Source of the DNA: Tremella fuciformis
Taxonomy: Eukaryota; Basidiomycota; Tremellomycetes; Tremellales; Tremellaceae
NCBI GenBank assembly: GCA_032768795.1
Contig: CP136490.1
Location: 7,564,001-7,628,000, forward strand
Reading direction: 5' to 3'
Length of the DNA stretch: 64,000 nt
In this document: one piece after another, positions 52,254 through 63,579 of the stretch
Layout: every line of letters starts with the position of its first letter
How positions within the stretch are numbered: the first letter of the stretch is position 1
Notes under the pieces: model-generated
What the model saw: only the letters and a program-made list of their open reading frames with translations
What the model was told of the DNA's origin: nothing
The model's database searches: none
Program-made: the position numbers and the translations under genes

Positions 52254-54260
52254 CTAGAATCCATTGGCAAGCAACTTTGCGGCCTGCCGCTCGTCGAGCC
52301 GTCTTCCCCCAGCTCTTCCCAGTGTTTGTGCCCTCTGCGCCTGCTGCACTTGATGGGGCAGCATCATGCTCTGAGCCAAGCCGTGTCCACCAAGAGGGTC
52401 TGTTCGGAGCGGTTGCTGTGGCACAACAGGTCCCGCTGAGCTTGGCCGATTCGGAGTACCATTCGCCGGCGGGAGGAACATGCTCTTGCTACCATCATGC
52501 ACCTGGGCAAGCGGTGGGCCGGGCGGTTGATATGACTTGGAGGGCGTCATGATAGGTGCGTGCGGCAAAGCCTTGCCCGCTGGAGGAGGCAGCATAGTGG
52601 GTGTGACTGCCGCACCAGCTGGTGTGATCGGAACAGGGGCATTCGTGCCGATCCGAGCCAGGTCGGGACGCAACGCCTCAAGCTCGCGCAAAGTGTGCTT
52701 GTGAAAGTTGACTGTCAGCCGAGCATTTTCCAGCAAAGCTAGAGCCACATCCTCATGCGCGTTGCGGGAGTGCGCTTTGAGTGACGTGTGTAAGTTATTC
52801 GATATGGCACTCAAGCGATTGGTGAGCTGCGCCTCTACGGAATTGGCCTGGCAATGAGCGAGGGTCCTTCCATTATTGACAAAATGTACCTCTTCCATCT
52901 CCGCAATGGCATCATCCACTTTCGCAGGATTTATATTTGAACTCCCCTTCATACGTTCCACATTGCGCCGTTTGTTGATCGCGTTCTTGATCGCGCTTTG
53001 CGAATCCTCCAATATGGCCGTCCGCTGAATGAGAGCGTCTTTTGCTGCGCGCGCATTCAAAGCCTGATAGCCGAGTGTATCGCTCAAAACGACGTTTTCG
53101 CTCGACGCCTGACCGTAAGTATCTCGCCCCAAAGATCGGATCATGCTCACTTGAGCTCCACCGATCCCGGATAGCTGTTCATACGCTCGCCCGACCTTCC
53201 TTTCTGCCCCTGCCAGGGTCGGGTCGCTCTCCACTGTCGATAGCGAGATCAATTTTGCACCAACATCTGCATTGGCGATCGCCAGAGCTCGTCTCGCCCT
53301 TCCTAGGCCTCCTACAGAAGTTGCTGCGCCTCCCCAGCGCTCTTCGAGCTTCTCCAGAGTGATGCGGGCCGCCTGCAGATCGTCGTCTTCGTCAAGAGGG
53401 CCCCGTCTGACCACTTTGGCTAATGTTGAGAGCACATTCGGGACTGCAGATGCAGTAGACATCGGTCGCCGAGACGAGGGTGGTGGGACAGGTTGATACT
53501 GGTAGTTGAGCGGCTGCTTCTTCTCGTAGCAGTGAACACCTTACCCCAAAGTCAGACTCCACGAAACTCCTGAGTTCGTCATCTTTCAGTAAAACCGGGT
53601 CCTCGCATATTCGAGTGAACCACCGCTGCAAAGTGATGCGAACCAGCCGATCATCTTCTCATCAGCCACAATCCACGGAGACGGAGATCTACGGCCTACC
53701 TTCTTCATCCGTCAGAGCTGAAGTCGACGCCAGGGGAAGAGCGGGGATTATGGCTTCTGATCAGCTGCGACAGCGGAATGGCCGACGTCTGGCTCACTGT
53801 GTGGACAAGACAGCTGAGCTTGTTCTGCGAAACGTTGGAATTCGACGTAGCTTCTTTGCATGTTCTTATACAGACTGGTGCGAAAATTTGGGAGGTTGGT
53901 CTGTCGTAAGCTCTCCTGAAGGTAATGAAACGCCTAACTCACACTTGCATCGAACCGAATCAACAAGTCCTTTCTGTTCCGCTCCAAAGCGCCGATTCTC
54001 ACTCGCAGAGAGGGCCTCTGTTTCTCTTTGCTGCTACCCGCAGGAGGAGGAGGTGGACTGACAAGCCCCATTCCGGGCGCTCCGAACACTTTCGGCTCGC
54101 GAATGGCGGAGGAAAGAGACGAGTTGGCATTGAAGGCATGAGATTGCGAGGTGGAGGAGATGGGTGAAGCGACCGACGGACCCGGGTCTAGAGGTCGTAC
54201 AGGGGAGCTCGGTGCCGAGTCCCATCCTGCATTGATGTGGGCGGGACTGAGGGGGTCCAT
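52254..54260 (-). CDS. VPS17: Sorting nexin Vps17 (retromer SNX-BAR subunit)
   Basis: Exons 54260-53943, 53900-53798, 53756-53700, 53654-53545 and 53498-52254 give 610 aa. The PX domain (~85-205) has LRVRIGALERNRKDLLIRFD, TNLPNFRTSLYKN, YVEFQRFAEQ, then DRLVRITLQRWFTRICEDP. Like Vps17, it lacks the canonical Arg-Arg-Tyr phosphoinositide site. A helical BAR region spans ~220-470. The tail is Pro/Gln-rich and disordered. Vps17 dimerises with Vps5 to tubulate endosomes for retromer recycling. A Vps5-type assignment is less likely because of the PX sequence. Confidence 0.8.
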
Positions 54261-54451
54261 CTTGTTCTGCGCAGACGGTGTTCCAGAACAACAGACAAGC
54301 AAGCGCAGCGTTGAGCTGGCGTCATTGAACGGGCGGGACACGCTCTTTACGTAAAATCAAGGTTTCTTCGATGTCCCGCTGTGTGGGCTGTGTTAAAGAC
54401 AAGCCTCTTGAGGGAGCGTGGGGTCGCTGAGCCACGAAATGTGCTGATGGA

Positions 54452-54769
54452 ATGCTCACATTCGACATCGACTCGCCCGTCACCTGTCTCCAACCTCACG
54501 CACTCGTGCCTAAGGGCTGGACCAGAGGAAGAAGTGTGATGGCACTTCTACCGAACGCCCCCTCGTGCCCCACAGTCCTCGGCAAACCGCTCAACAGGCT
54601 GATTGCGATCTGCCACAAGTCCCGATGCTCTCCCTACCCATACATCAACTTCTGCCCCTCAAGGAATGACGAGGCGCAAGCTTGGCGGACGTTCGTGATT
54701 TGTCGAGTGGAACGCTTGGCGGAGAGTCTGTTCGGCCTGAACTCGGTCGCGCCCCGCTACGTGGACTAG
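54452..54769 (+). CDS. Possible small orphan gene
   Basis: A 105-codon ORF from ATG to TAG with balanced composition and five cysteines, between VPS17 and the first DPBB gene. No domain, intron or promoter element supports it. 54770-55613 holds nothing recognisable beyond the leader of the next gene. Confidence 0.25.
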   Translation: MLTFDIDSPVTCLQPHALVPKGWTRGRSVMALLPNAPSCPTVLGKPLNRLIAICHKSRCSPYPYINFCPSRNDEAQAWRTFVICRVERLAESLFGLNSVAPRYVD

Positions 54770-55613
54770 ACTGGACTGGACGTCGAGATCCAGGCGGGCA
54801 GAGGCCGGAGCAGAACACGCCCTTCAGCTTGCGGCACTGACTCTGGAGAGGGACAGAGATGGCTGGATGCGGGGTGGGCAGGGCGCGACACTGCGTGGGG
54901 CCGTGATCGTCTAGAGGCCCGAAGGACAGTCGGAAGGGTGACCGAAACATAGTAACGACTTGTCGGCGCGATCACCTCGCACTAGCCAGGCTACGACAGA
55001 TGCGCTGCGCCGGTCAAGCCTTCTCCGAGCGAAGACACAAACGTGTGATGTGCGAGCCGTTTGACATACACGCTCTCATGGTGCAATTCGTGATTCTGTG
55101 AGGCTCATGCCTCGTGTGGGCTGCATCCCACGCCTGAATGCGCTTCAAGACGGGACATCGATCATGAACAGGCAATCTCATCTCCACCAGACGCCGGCTT
55201 CGCCTCATGTCGTCCTGGCGGTATCGCGATGGCACGCTCGCGCTATATCTGCCCGCCGCGAGGCTGCTTAGCCCATCACACCGTCCTTTGCGCCCCGAAT
55301 GTGTCGTGCAAACACGCCGCAATCTCCTTCTCGCTCCCGACTTTTAGATGGATCTGCTGTCTCCCCACCCCTTTCCGTCTTCCTCGTCGGTGACACGACT
55401 TTTACCGCCGCCCCACTTCCAACTTCCATTCCTCGCCATGTCGGCCCGTTCTTCGCCCGACATGGCCTACACTCGTTCGTTGTCAAAGATATAAGCACTC
55501 ACCTGGTGCTGAGGACCCGCTCAACCACAAGCACTCTCTCTCTTACCCCTCGAGCTAGTACTCGTAGGTCACGCTCCGGTAGCTGTCAACTCCTTGACCC
55601 TCAACTTGACATC

Positions 55614-56720
55614 ATGCTCTTCAACATTCCCTCTACCGCCGCGATCGCAGCAGCGCTGCTCGCGGTGATCCCTTCGAACGCCGCTCCAATCGCTGCCATA
55701 CGAGCGGTCACTGCAGGCCCAGTGGCCGGGCGTGGCTACGCCATGTTCTCTCCGGTCGATGTCAATGCCCACCGACGCGGCTGGACCTCGCTTCTTGGCG
55801 ACCGCGCTCACGGCGTCGCCAAGCGCTGGGGCGAATGGTGGTGGGGCGGCGATGCGACTGACGACTGGTCTCCTACTACTGCCTCTACTTATGCCAGCAC
55901 TTCGACCTCGGCCTGTCCATCAGACGTGACCGTTACCGCTGACCCCACGTCAAGTATCGACATCGACTGGGACGACATTCCCTGGTGTGACGATGACGAT
56001 GATGATGGGGACGACGACAGCAGCTCCATCTGGTACGAGTCGAGCTCGAGTGACGGCAGCGACTGGGACGACAGCTGGACCGCCAGCTCGTCGCCCGACT
56101 GGTGGTGGACAGAGAGCAGCTCATCTACTGTCTGGGCGGCCAGCCCCACGCCCACCCCGGCCGTCACTGCCAATGCCTGGACCCGTCCCACGCCCACGCA
56201 AGATCCCTGGTCGCCGAGCCCCTCCCCGTCGTCGGGCGGCAATGGAGGAGGCGCTTTCTCTGGTAAGCCCCATCCTCTCGCTCCTACTCGAGCGCTCCGA
56301 CGACACCTTGCCCATTACACAGGGGAAGCTACATTCTTCTACCAAGCTGGAAACCCTGGGTAACTTGTAGAAGCAGCTTGCAAGGGTCCCGCTGATGGCG
56401 CAGCAATTGCGGCGAATACAACAGCGACTCGACGTACCTTATCGCCGTTCGGCCCGAGTGGTACAAGCAAGGCCAGAACTGCGGCAAGATGATCACCGTC
56501 ACCGCAGCCAACGGCAAGACCATATCCGCTCCCATCATGGATTCTTGCCCGTAAGTCCCCTCTGTCCCCCGCGGCAGTCGCTGAGTGCAGATCGTGCGAC
56601 ACCCGGGACAGCCTCGACATGTCAACCGGACTCTGGAACGCATTCGGCTATCCGGAGGACGATGGCATCTTCCAAATGACCTGGCGAGCGATGAGCCTCT
56701 GTGACAAAGATGACCGCTGA
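55614..56720 (+). CDS. Secreted DPBB (expansin/RlpA-like) protein 1
   Basis: Exons 55614-56262, 56323-56359, 56404-56550 and 56591-56720 give 320 aa. Signal peptide (STAAIAAALLAVIPSNAAPI), a KR processing site, then a long Ser/Thr/Asp/Trp-rich linker with an acidic run (CDDDDDDGDDD). The C-terminal double-psi beta-barrel starts EATFFYQAGNPGNCGEYNS and runs through LIAVRPEWY, CGKMITVTAANG, MDSCPSCDTRDSLDMSTGLW to FQMTW. Such proteins loosen or bind walls, or act as effectors, usually without known enzymatic activity. It shares its plan with the gene at 61217. Confidence 0.82.
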
Positions 56721-57168
56721 CGTGCAGGACGTGCAAGACATGCGATCAGCCTTGAGAGTCCGTCATGATACAGAGATCTGTGCAGAGTCGACAAACGAGA
56801 GCTTGACGCTTTCGTTTCGTGGGGTAATCTGCCTATAGCTTAGCTTCATAAGTGGATAGTTAGGCCAGCGATATGCTCGATGTCATGCCTCATGTCATGC
56901 CCCATGTCATGCATCGTGACGGGGAAACTTGCGTCCTGATTGAACACATATAAACGGCGCGACTGATTTCGTCATCCGACGTGGCGCAAGTTGTCTAACA
57001 GCCACAAATCTCTGCCACTGACTCACCAGCTGGCCCTTTTTAGTGGGGAGAATGGTGCATGCGTGCAGCTGCACCCCTATGCTGACTGAGGTCAAAATAT
57101 CATGCACGATGATGGTGAGATTGCAGGGCGTTTCTCGGGTGATTGGTGCCACAGCCCAAAAACAGCAA
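56721..57168. other. Intergenic, no gene seen
   Basis: Contains a short triplicate of ATGTCATGC(C/A)-like words near 56880-56920 but no ORF with support. Confidence 0.45.
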
Positions 57169-57265
57169 TGTCCGAACGGAGAATCGAACTCCGAGCTCAG
57201 GATTGCATGCTTAACAGCACTCATGATTATGAGACCTATGCTTTAACCAATTAAGCGATTCAGAC
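57169..57265 (-). tRNA. tRNA-Met (CAT), elongator, with intron
   Basis: Minus strand. 7-bp acceptor GTCTGAA/TTCGGAC with discriminator A. D arm GCTT/AAGC around AATTGGTTA. Anticodon loop CTCATAA, T arm CGGAG/CTCCG with TTCGATT loop. The T-loop is of elongator type. About 22 extra nt after the anticodon loop form an intron whose ATGAG pairs with the anticodon CTCAT. One mismatch (T-T) remains at the top of the anticodon stem. Anticodon, A-box and B-box are all present. Confidence 0.82.
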
Positions 57266-57667
57266 ATCAACACGAGACCCAAGTCAATCAAAATAGATAT
57301 CACAAGCAAAACCCCCTCCTCTACCCCACTCACACATGAAACAAATTGTCATGCATTCGCAAGTCTCTAGAACCGCCCTCAAGCAATCAGGCATAGTGCT
57401 GTCAGAGCTGGCTCAATTAGCAGAGCTTTGGGCGAGTAGAAACCAATAAGGCATCGGGCGCTCTTCTGCTCTGAGACTGATTATTCTATGAGGACCTCAA
57501 TGTGCAAATCGCTCCGGCTCTGGCTTCGACCAAGAGCTGCTGGGTATGGATATGAGTTCCCTTATGAGATCTACGAGAGCCCCTCTGCGACGCTCTAGAG
57601 CAATGACTTCATCTGTAAGTCTGTTGACCGCACCGCCCTTAAAGGCCATCGTCTGCGAGATTCCACT
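57266..57667. other. Intergenic, no feature seen
   Basis: No ORF or second tRNA could be supported. Confidence 0.45.
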
Positions 57668-58004
57668 CTAACTGGACAACGCCTCTCGTATCTTCTTCCC
57701 TGTCGCGCGCTGCCACTGCTCGCGGCACATCTTGCCAGTGGCTCCATCATCTAGCTGCGCATGAGCCACCGCTGATGCGAGGGAAGACTCTCACCGCTGC
57801 TGCAACCTCATCCCATTTAACGTCCGCTACCTTGACGAATGCCTCAAATAGCTTGAGGCGTCGCTCGGGTGTCCAAGCATCAGGCTTCTTGGGCGAGCCG
57901 GTTGCCTGCCCCGCCGGCTTGGCCTTCTTGGGTGTGTGCGTGGGTGTGAGAGGTTTCACGTCTATCTCAGATTCCGCATCGGAGGCCTGTCGCTTCGTCG
58001 TCAT
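57668..58004 (-). CDS. Small Myb/SANT-like nuclear protein 1
   Basis: Exons 58004-57795 and 57754-57668 (40-nt intron) give 98 aa. A Lys/Pro-rich leader with TPTHTPKKAKPA is followed by one Myb-like repeat: WTPERRLKLFEAF, VKWDEVAAAV, CREQWQRATGKKIREAL. The tryptophan spacing suits a single Myb/SANT helix-turn-helix, likely DNA- or histone-binding. Its paralogue is divergently transcribed 295 bp away. Confidence 0.7.
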
Positions 58005-58299
58005 GATGGTAGGGGTATGGAGGATTGAGCCGCGTTGAGCGAGAAGCCGGCCGAGGAGTTGGTAGGAGCGAAGTTGGTTGAAAGTGTAGGTGGGTTGAGA
58101 GAGAAGCCCACGATTGTTGCGCTTGACGTGGATCGCGCCCCGGCGCCAAAGGATCTTGACGACGGTCGTCAAGGCCCCTCGTCGTGAAGTGGATACGCCT
58201 GGTTTCATAAACGCCCCAATCTCCATTCGTACTCATGCCCTCGCAACCACCCCAACTGTTTCCTCTCAACCGACTCTCATACCACTAGCAAGCTTTTCG

Positions 58300-58675
58300 A
58301 TGAAGCGCGAACAGACTACCCCGACCTCGGACGATTCGCCTGAGCCTGACGTCAAGCCAGACCTTACGCCCGCCTCCTCGCCTACGAAGCGATCAAAGGC
58401 CACACCCAAGAAAGAAACGGGGCAGACAGGAACCGCCGCCAAGTCCCGTCCGGGTCCGCCTTGGACACCAGAGATGCGCATCAAGCTCTTCGAGGCTTAT
58501 CAGCAAGCTGCCGCGGTGAACTGGTCCGTGGTGGCGGATATTGCGAGTTTATGGTGATCGTTTGGGGCTATGTCCACTGAGACTGTAGATGGGTGATGGC
58601 ATGACGCCTGCCCAGTGTCGCAAGCAATGGCAGCGCGCCACCGGAGTGAAGATACGTCAGGCTTTAGAGAAATGA
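58300..58675 (+). CDS. Small Myb/SANT-like nuclear protein 2
   Basis: Exons 58300-58542 and 58589-58675 give 109 aa. The domain WTPEMRIKLFEAYQQAAAVNW..CRKQWQRATGVKIRQALEK parallels the neighbouring gene. No GT donor restores the frame. A GC donor (GCGAGT) with TGTAG acceptor does, so this looks like a GC-AG intron; otherwise the gene carries a frameshift. The leader is again Thr/Pro/Lys-rich. Single-repeat Myb function unknown. Confidence 0.6.
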
Positions 58676-58752
58676 TAGGACGGCCTGGCATCCGTTGGGT
58701 ATTGGAAGATGGGTATGAATGCAACGGTATATGGCAAAGACGGAATGGAGGG

Positions 58753-59216
58753 TTAACTTGGCATCTATGGGTCAGTCGCCTCCCTTGAAGAACCAGACTT
58801 GATCGTCCCACCTGTATGTTGTACTCTTTCCGGAAAGCGCCAAACTCCTCGTCCTTGCTCTTGTAGCTCTTCATCAAGCTCTCGAGCACCTCCTTGATAC
58901 CGGTGAAGTTGGTCTCAAGGGCAGGAATGACATCCTCGACCGTTCTTTCCACCAAAATGCCTCCAATGAGTCTATAGCATTTTCTATCTGGCGTGGTCTT
59001 TCGGAGTGGCTGCAGTGTGCTCAACACCAAACTGCCGGTCAGCTGGTACCCCTCGGCCATCCATATGACGCACGAGTGCTCTTCTGCCTCCGATTCGAGC
59101 TCGCCTATCTTCTGTGCCAGGTTCTGGAGATCGGCACGATATCTTTGGAATACAGCCGGGACGTCTTGAGGCTGTAGCTTGGGCGGTTGAGCGGACGTCG
59201 ACGCTTTTGGCGGCAT
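58753..59216 (-). CDS. GIM4: Prefoldin subunit 2
   Basis: Exons 59216-59074, 59031-58812 and 58764-58753 (last exon encodes MPS then stop) give 124 aa. Beta-prefoldin layout: coiled helix FQRYRADLQNLAQKIGELES, hairpin PDRKCYRLIGGILVERTV, helix EDVIPALETNFTGIKEVLES. The hexamer hands nascent actin and tubulin to the CCT chaperonin. Start chosen at MPPKAS. An upstream in-frame ATG at 59246 is less likely. Shares a ~224-bp divergent promoter with eIF3m. Confidence 0.88.
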
Positions 59217-59440
59217 CTCCAGCTGATAGATGATGGTGAATGGCAAGCGGCAATGTCCCCTCCTAGCAAGACCTCGCCGTCGCGTGGTCGACGCGGGGCT
59301 CCCTAGCGGCGTTTCCCGGGAAATTTGTGGTTGGCTATTGTTCGTTCTGAATGAGCGTTGCCTTTTTTGGGTCTTTGTGCTCTTGACGCTGTTACATCGC
59401 TCTCATCTAATCGCGAACTGCCTTACGGAGCAAAGGCAAG

Positions 59441-60916
59441 ATGACCGACTGCGTCGCCATCGCTCCAGAACTTTCTTTCCGAGACCAGGTGCGCGAAGTC
59501 GCCATCCACCTTTCGCGTTCTTTCCCGCCGACCGAGCAAGCAGCAGCAAAAGAATTCGTTGCTGGGTTCCAAAGTCAAGTAGATGTTCCGGAAGGACAGG
59601 AGATCGCAGATGAGACCCGCAAAAGTGTGGTGAGGACCTTGGTTGGCAAGATTTCCGAGCTGCGAGGGGCCCTCGAAGCGACTAAAGAGTTCGGTGAGCG
59701 TGACCTCGACACGCAACAATCGGAAGCTCATCGCGTCAGAGGCTGAATCTGCCCATCTGCTCATTGGCTACCTTATCTCCTCGACATTCGAGGGCGTCAA
59801 GTATGAGACCGCAGTGAAGACAGTGATCCAGGCAGTGAAGACTGGTGGAGAAGCAGCTTATGCTGCCGGGCGACCATCCAAATTGGACATTGCGTGCCGG
59901 ATGTGAGTCACGGAGAGAGCTTTTTACGGTGAAGCAACGCTGACTCGCAGTCTGAACAATACCTATAACTACCTTCCCGCGTCTTCTCCTCTTCGCCCTC
60001 ATGCCCTCCTCGCCCTTCTCTCCCTCCTTGCCGTTTCATCCGACCTCAACGCTCTGCCCATCACCCCCGCCTACATGAACACCGCTCTTGCCGCCTGGTC
60101 CATCTCCACCGAGGACAAGATTGCCTTCCTCACCTCTGCTTCCAGCATCTACCAGTCCGCTGGTGACCTTGGCCGAGCATTGCAACTCTACACCCTGGCA
60201 CTAGGCTTGGCCACCGACGCTCAGCTCGTGCAGCAAGCTTTGGTGCTCGCTCTGGCAGACCAGAAGCGCTTCGACCTCGAGGACGTTCTTCGGATACCTG
60301 GCGTCGCCCAAGGGATAAATGGAGAGACGAAAGAGATTGTATCGCTGTTCACCGACGCTGACGAAGTGGAAGCCGTCAAGAAGGGGTCAGAATGGGTCAA
60401 GGCCCACGAGTCGTGGATCGCATCTCAGGGTTGGTTGATATCCATTGCTAATGCTCGACTTATTGATCTCCAGGTGTATCACAGCTCAGCTCAGAGGGTC
60501 TGCTTCGGAAATTGCGCCTGATTGCTCTCGTCACCTTGGCCTCGCGTACTTCCACCAAACAGCTACGATATGCCGAGATTGCCGAGGCCCTCAGCATACC
60601 TGACACCGACGTTGAGGCATGGGTCATCGATGCTATTCGAGCCGACCTTCTCAAGGCCCGGCTGTCTCAACCGTCCGCTCTGGTCTCCATCCAGTCCGTC
60701 TCTTCTGTGGGGTCCAGGCGGTTCGGCGCCTCGGAGTGGCAATTGCTGGAACGCCGGCTAGGAGAGTGGAAGAAAACAGTTTCAGACGCCCGGACGGCGG
60801 TGGCGGAGGCAGAAGCATTGGCAGCCCAGGGTCCGATCACGAACCAAAGACGCCAAGGTGGCGGTGGTGGGCAGCAGCAGGCCCAACAAGCACCCAGGGA
60901 GGAAGTGGCTGCTTAG
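59441..60916 (+). CDS. Translation initiation factor 3 subunit M
   Basis: Exons 59441-59693, 59740-59902, 59951-60429 and 60474-60916 give 445 aa. N-terminal helical repeats (SAHLLIGYLISSTFEGVKYE; LNNTYNYLP). The PCI winged-helix at the end has LRKLRLIALVTLAS, LRYAEIAEALSI, VEAWVIDAIRADLLKARL, then a helical tail and Gly/Gln-rich C-terminus. eIF3m is a PCI subunit of the octameric eIF3 core. Its presence fits filamentous-type fungi and basidiomycetes, as S. cerevisiae lacks it. Mass and order of domains are as expected. Confidence 0.88.
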
Positions 60917-61216
60917 TGTAGGCGATCGAAATACGACATGTTGTCGTACTCATCTTGTGCATACTCTTTACAGGCTTCATCTTTGGGAACCTGTCTTCTC
61001 CCTCCTTTCTTTACTTATGCGCGCCGCGAGGCGACTAAAGGAGGTCTGAAGCCGGTGATGCGATGACCCCTCGTCAATTGCGTTTGGCGACTCGTTCAAG
61101 GAGTCGGTAGGGGGGTCACAATGGTGACATTGAAGCAGTGTCTTGGCTACTCCGAGGACGTCTTCTCGAGCTGACCTACCTGGGTTGAACTCTCACAGCT
61201 TACCGCACCATGCGCA

Positions 61217-62343
61217 ATGCGCATTTCGCGCGTACACTTTCATCGTCTCCTGGCTCATGTGTTGATCCTGGCCAATCGCGCGACACAAGCCGCTGTCCTC
61301 CCGAGACATCATGTCCCCGAAGAACCGGCAAAACGGGACACGGCAGACACTACCTGCTCACTGATTGTTGATATCTCCATAGGTGGTGATGGCTCGTCGC
61401 AGAAGACCCTGGTAGTCCCACCCTGCCTTGCCGGCGTCCCTCTCCAAGTTGGCGTCAACATCGATCTGTCAGACCAGGGCGCAGGCGCTCAATCGTCATC
61501 CGCCACTTCCACTTCCACTGCCACTACCACAAGTACCGCTCCTCCGACCACCGATCCGGCGTCTACAACCACGTCGGCGCCGTCAAGCAGTACCAGTGGG
61601 ACGTCCGATCCGGGAGATGACTGCGACGACGACCCGGACGACGGTGACGACTCGGGGTCCGAGTGCTCGGACGACGACGACGACTGCACATGCGACGACG
61701 ACGGCGATGGCGACCCGTCCTCGAGCTCTGCTAACCCCGGCAGCTCGCACACGGCCACATCGACCTCTCCGCATCCTTCGTCATCTTCTGGCCCAAGCAG
61801 CAATACGACCGACAATGACGGGCAGTGGTACACAGATAAGTGCCGTGCGGATCATGTGGGAAAGCTGACGCAGCACGCGCGGCAACGTGGTACACGCAGG
61901 ACGACAACGCGGGGGCGTGCGGGAAGAAGTATAGCGATGCGGACCATATTGTCGCGCTGTCATGGAAAATCTTTGGCGGGAACGGGTACGACGGCCCGAG
62001 CTGCGGGAAGACGATTCATATCAAAACGAGCGCGGGCAAGACGGGCGATGCGGTCGTCGCGGACGAGTGCGCGTGAGTTCTGGCGCAAAAGCCAGGGCAC
62101 GGGGACCGAGCTGATGGGGAAGGAGCTGTCCGGACGAGTATCACGTCGATATGTCCACCGGGCTATTCAAGGACCTTGGGCTGGATGAGGACACGGGCGA
62201 GTATCAGGTCCAGTGGTGAGTGCCCTGCCGGGGTCCCTTGGGCGACGCGGTGGCTGATGGGCAGGTCTTGTCCGGACTGCAAATTTGAGGAGGATCCTAC
62301 GATTGGCGGGTGCAAGGATGATCCGAACGGTCAATATTGTTGA
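61217..62343 (+). CDS. Secreted DPBB (expansin/RlpA-like) protein 2
   Basis: A hydrophobic leader (VHFHRLLAHVLILANRATQA) is followed by a KR site and a ~150-residue Ser/Thr and Asp/Cys-rich linker (DDDDDCTCDDDGDGD). The barrel starts ATWYTQDDNAGACGKKYSD and continues IVALSWKIFG, CGKTIHIKTSAGKTGDAVVADEC. After introns 62073-62125 and 62216-62264 it ends DMSTGLFKDLG, YQVQWSCPDCKF and TGA. The junction between linker and barrel (61800-61890) needs an intron or contains a frameshift; I could not settle it. Paralogue of the gene at 55614. Confidence 0.7.
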
Positions 62344-62503
62344 GATTGAACTGTGACTTACAGGAAGGCGGACATGTCGAGTGTGAGGTATCCCTTCATC
62401 GTATGGTTAGTCAGCCAGATATGTCCAAGGTAGCCTATACCCAATGGCATTATACCCGGAAACCCAATGTCTATCGCTCTATGCTTTTATGGGAATCCTG
62501 TCT

Positions 62504-63579
62504 TCAAGCTGCTGGCGCGACCTTCTTCGGCTTGACCAGCATCCACCACACCACCTGAAACGCTCTCAGGCCCGCCAGCAGACCAAGCGTTCCCGCGGAG
62601 CCTGCTCGGGTCTGTAGTAGTGCACGGGAGAGGAAAGCGCCGATAAAGACTGCCGATACACCGAAGATTCGAATGTCTCGCGAGTGCACGGGGCCGAGGG
62701 TAAAGAGGCCCGGATCGTTGAACAGCTCGACCCAGGTGGTAGTCAGACTGAGCTTTGTCAGCTGTACCCTACTCGAAGTGTGACATGGATTCTCACACGA
62801 CGGTCGTGTTCATAGGTGTGGCCAAACGTTTCCCCACAATCCCCTGGACACCGATAGATGCGGATATAAAGGCCAAAGCGAGCATTCCGACGGCATTGGA
62901 CCAGGAGGGGTGATCGCGATCGCTAAACATTAGCTAAAGAGCAGGATTACACCGATCGTGAGAAGCAGCCTCCCAACTGACATCGCAACACCGCTCTGAC
63001 CGCAAAAATGGGCACATAGTGACCCGGCAATGGCGAAGAGCACCTGAATACAACTGGAGACAAGCATCCACGAGCGCTTCCTGTTGCCCATCCGGTCTCC
63101 GAGGCGGCCGATGGTGGCACCGCCGAGGAATGCTGCAAGGGAGACGAGTGCCTGTTGGTCGTATTTTTGGAATCCGTATGTTCTTTCTGGGGGCGAGGCA
63201 AAGGTGCGGGCGAGAGCAAGGCCGAGCTGGGCCAAGTTCCCTCTGAGCAGTCAGCACTCAGTCCCCTTTGGTATGCGATTCGTGGCCTCAAACCTGACGG
63301 AAGACTCACGTCTGGAATCCGCACCAAATGAAACATGCCTGTCTGTCAGCGGTGTCGCAAGACAAAGGATCAATTGACGGAGAATGAAGGCGCAGATGTG
63401 AAGCCGTTCAAGAAGCAGGCGTATATGGATATGGGGTCACAGGCCTTGGGATCCACTTCGAGGTCGAGGAAAGACGTTGCTCGTTGCCAGATAGAAACGT
63501 CGCTCTTGATAGGACCTCCATCTTCGAGCGAAGAGGGGGTGGCGCGGGATTTATCCGACGCCGTTTGGGGCAAGGCCAT
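62504..63579 (-). CDS. DUF1275 (YoaK-type) membrane protein
   Basis: Exons 63579-63379, 63338-63310, 63242-62982, 62922-62797 and 62747-62504 give 286 aa. After a ~50-residue soluble leader come six to seven hydrophobic segments. Family signatures: ISIYACFLNGFTSAPSFSAC, FQTGNLAQLGLAL, FLGGATIGRLGDRMGNRKRSW, AVGMLALAFISASIGVQGIV, MNTTVVLTTTWVELFND. DUF1275 proteins are fungal and bacterial membrane proteins, thought to be transporters, of unknown substrate. The 29-nt second exon is unusual. 63580-64000 holds its upstream region and I see no other gene there. Confidence 0.82.

Noticed and set aside
61800..61890. Splice GTGCGG..GACGCAG in the second DPBB gene
   Set aside because: It restores frame, but the 29-nt intron is shorter than any other here, so the junction is left open.
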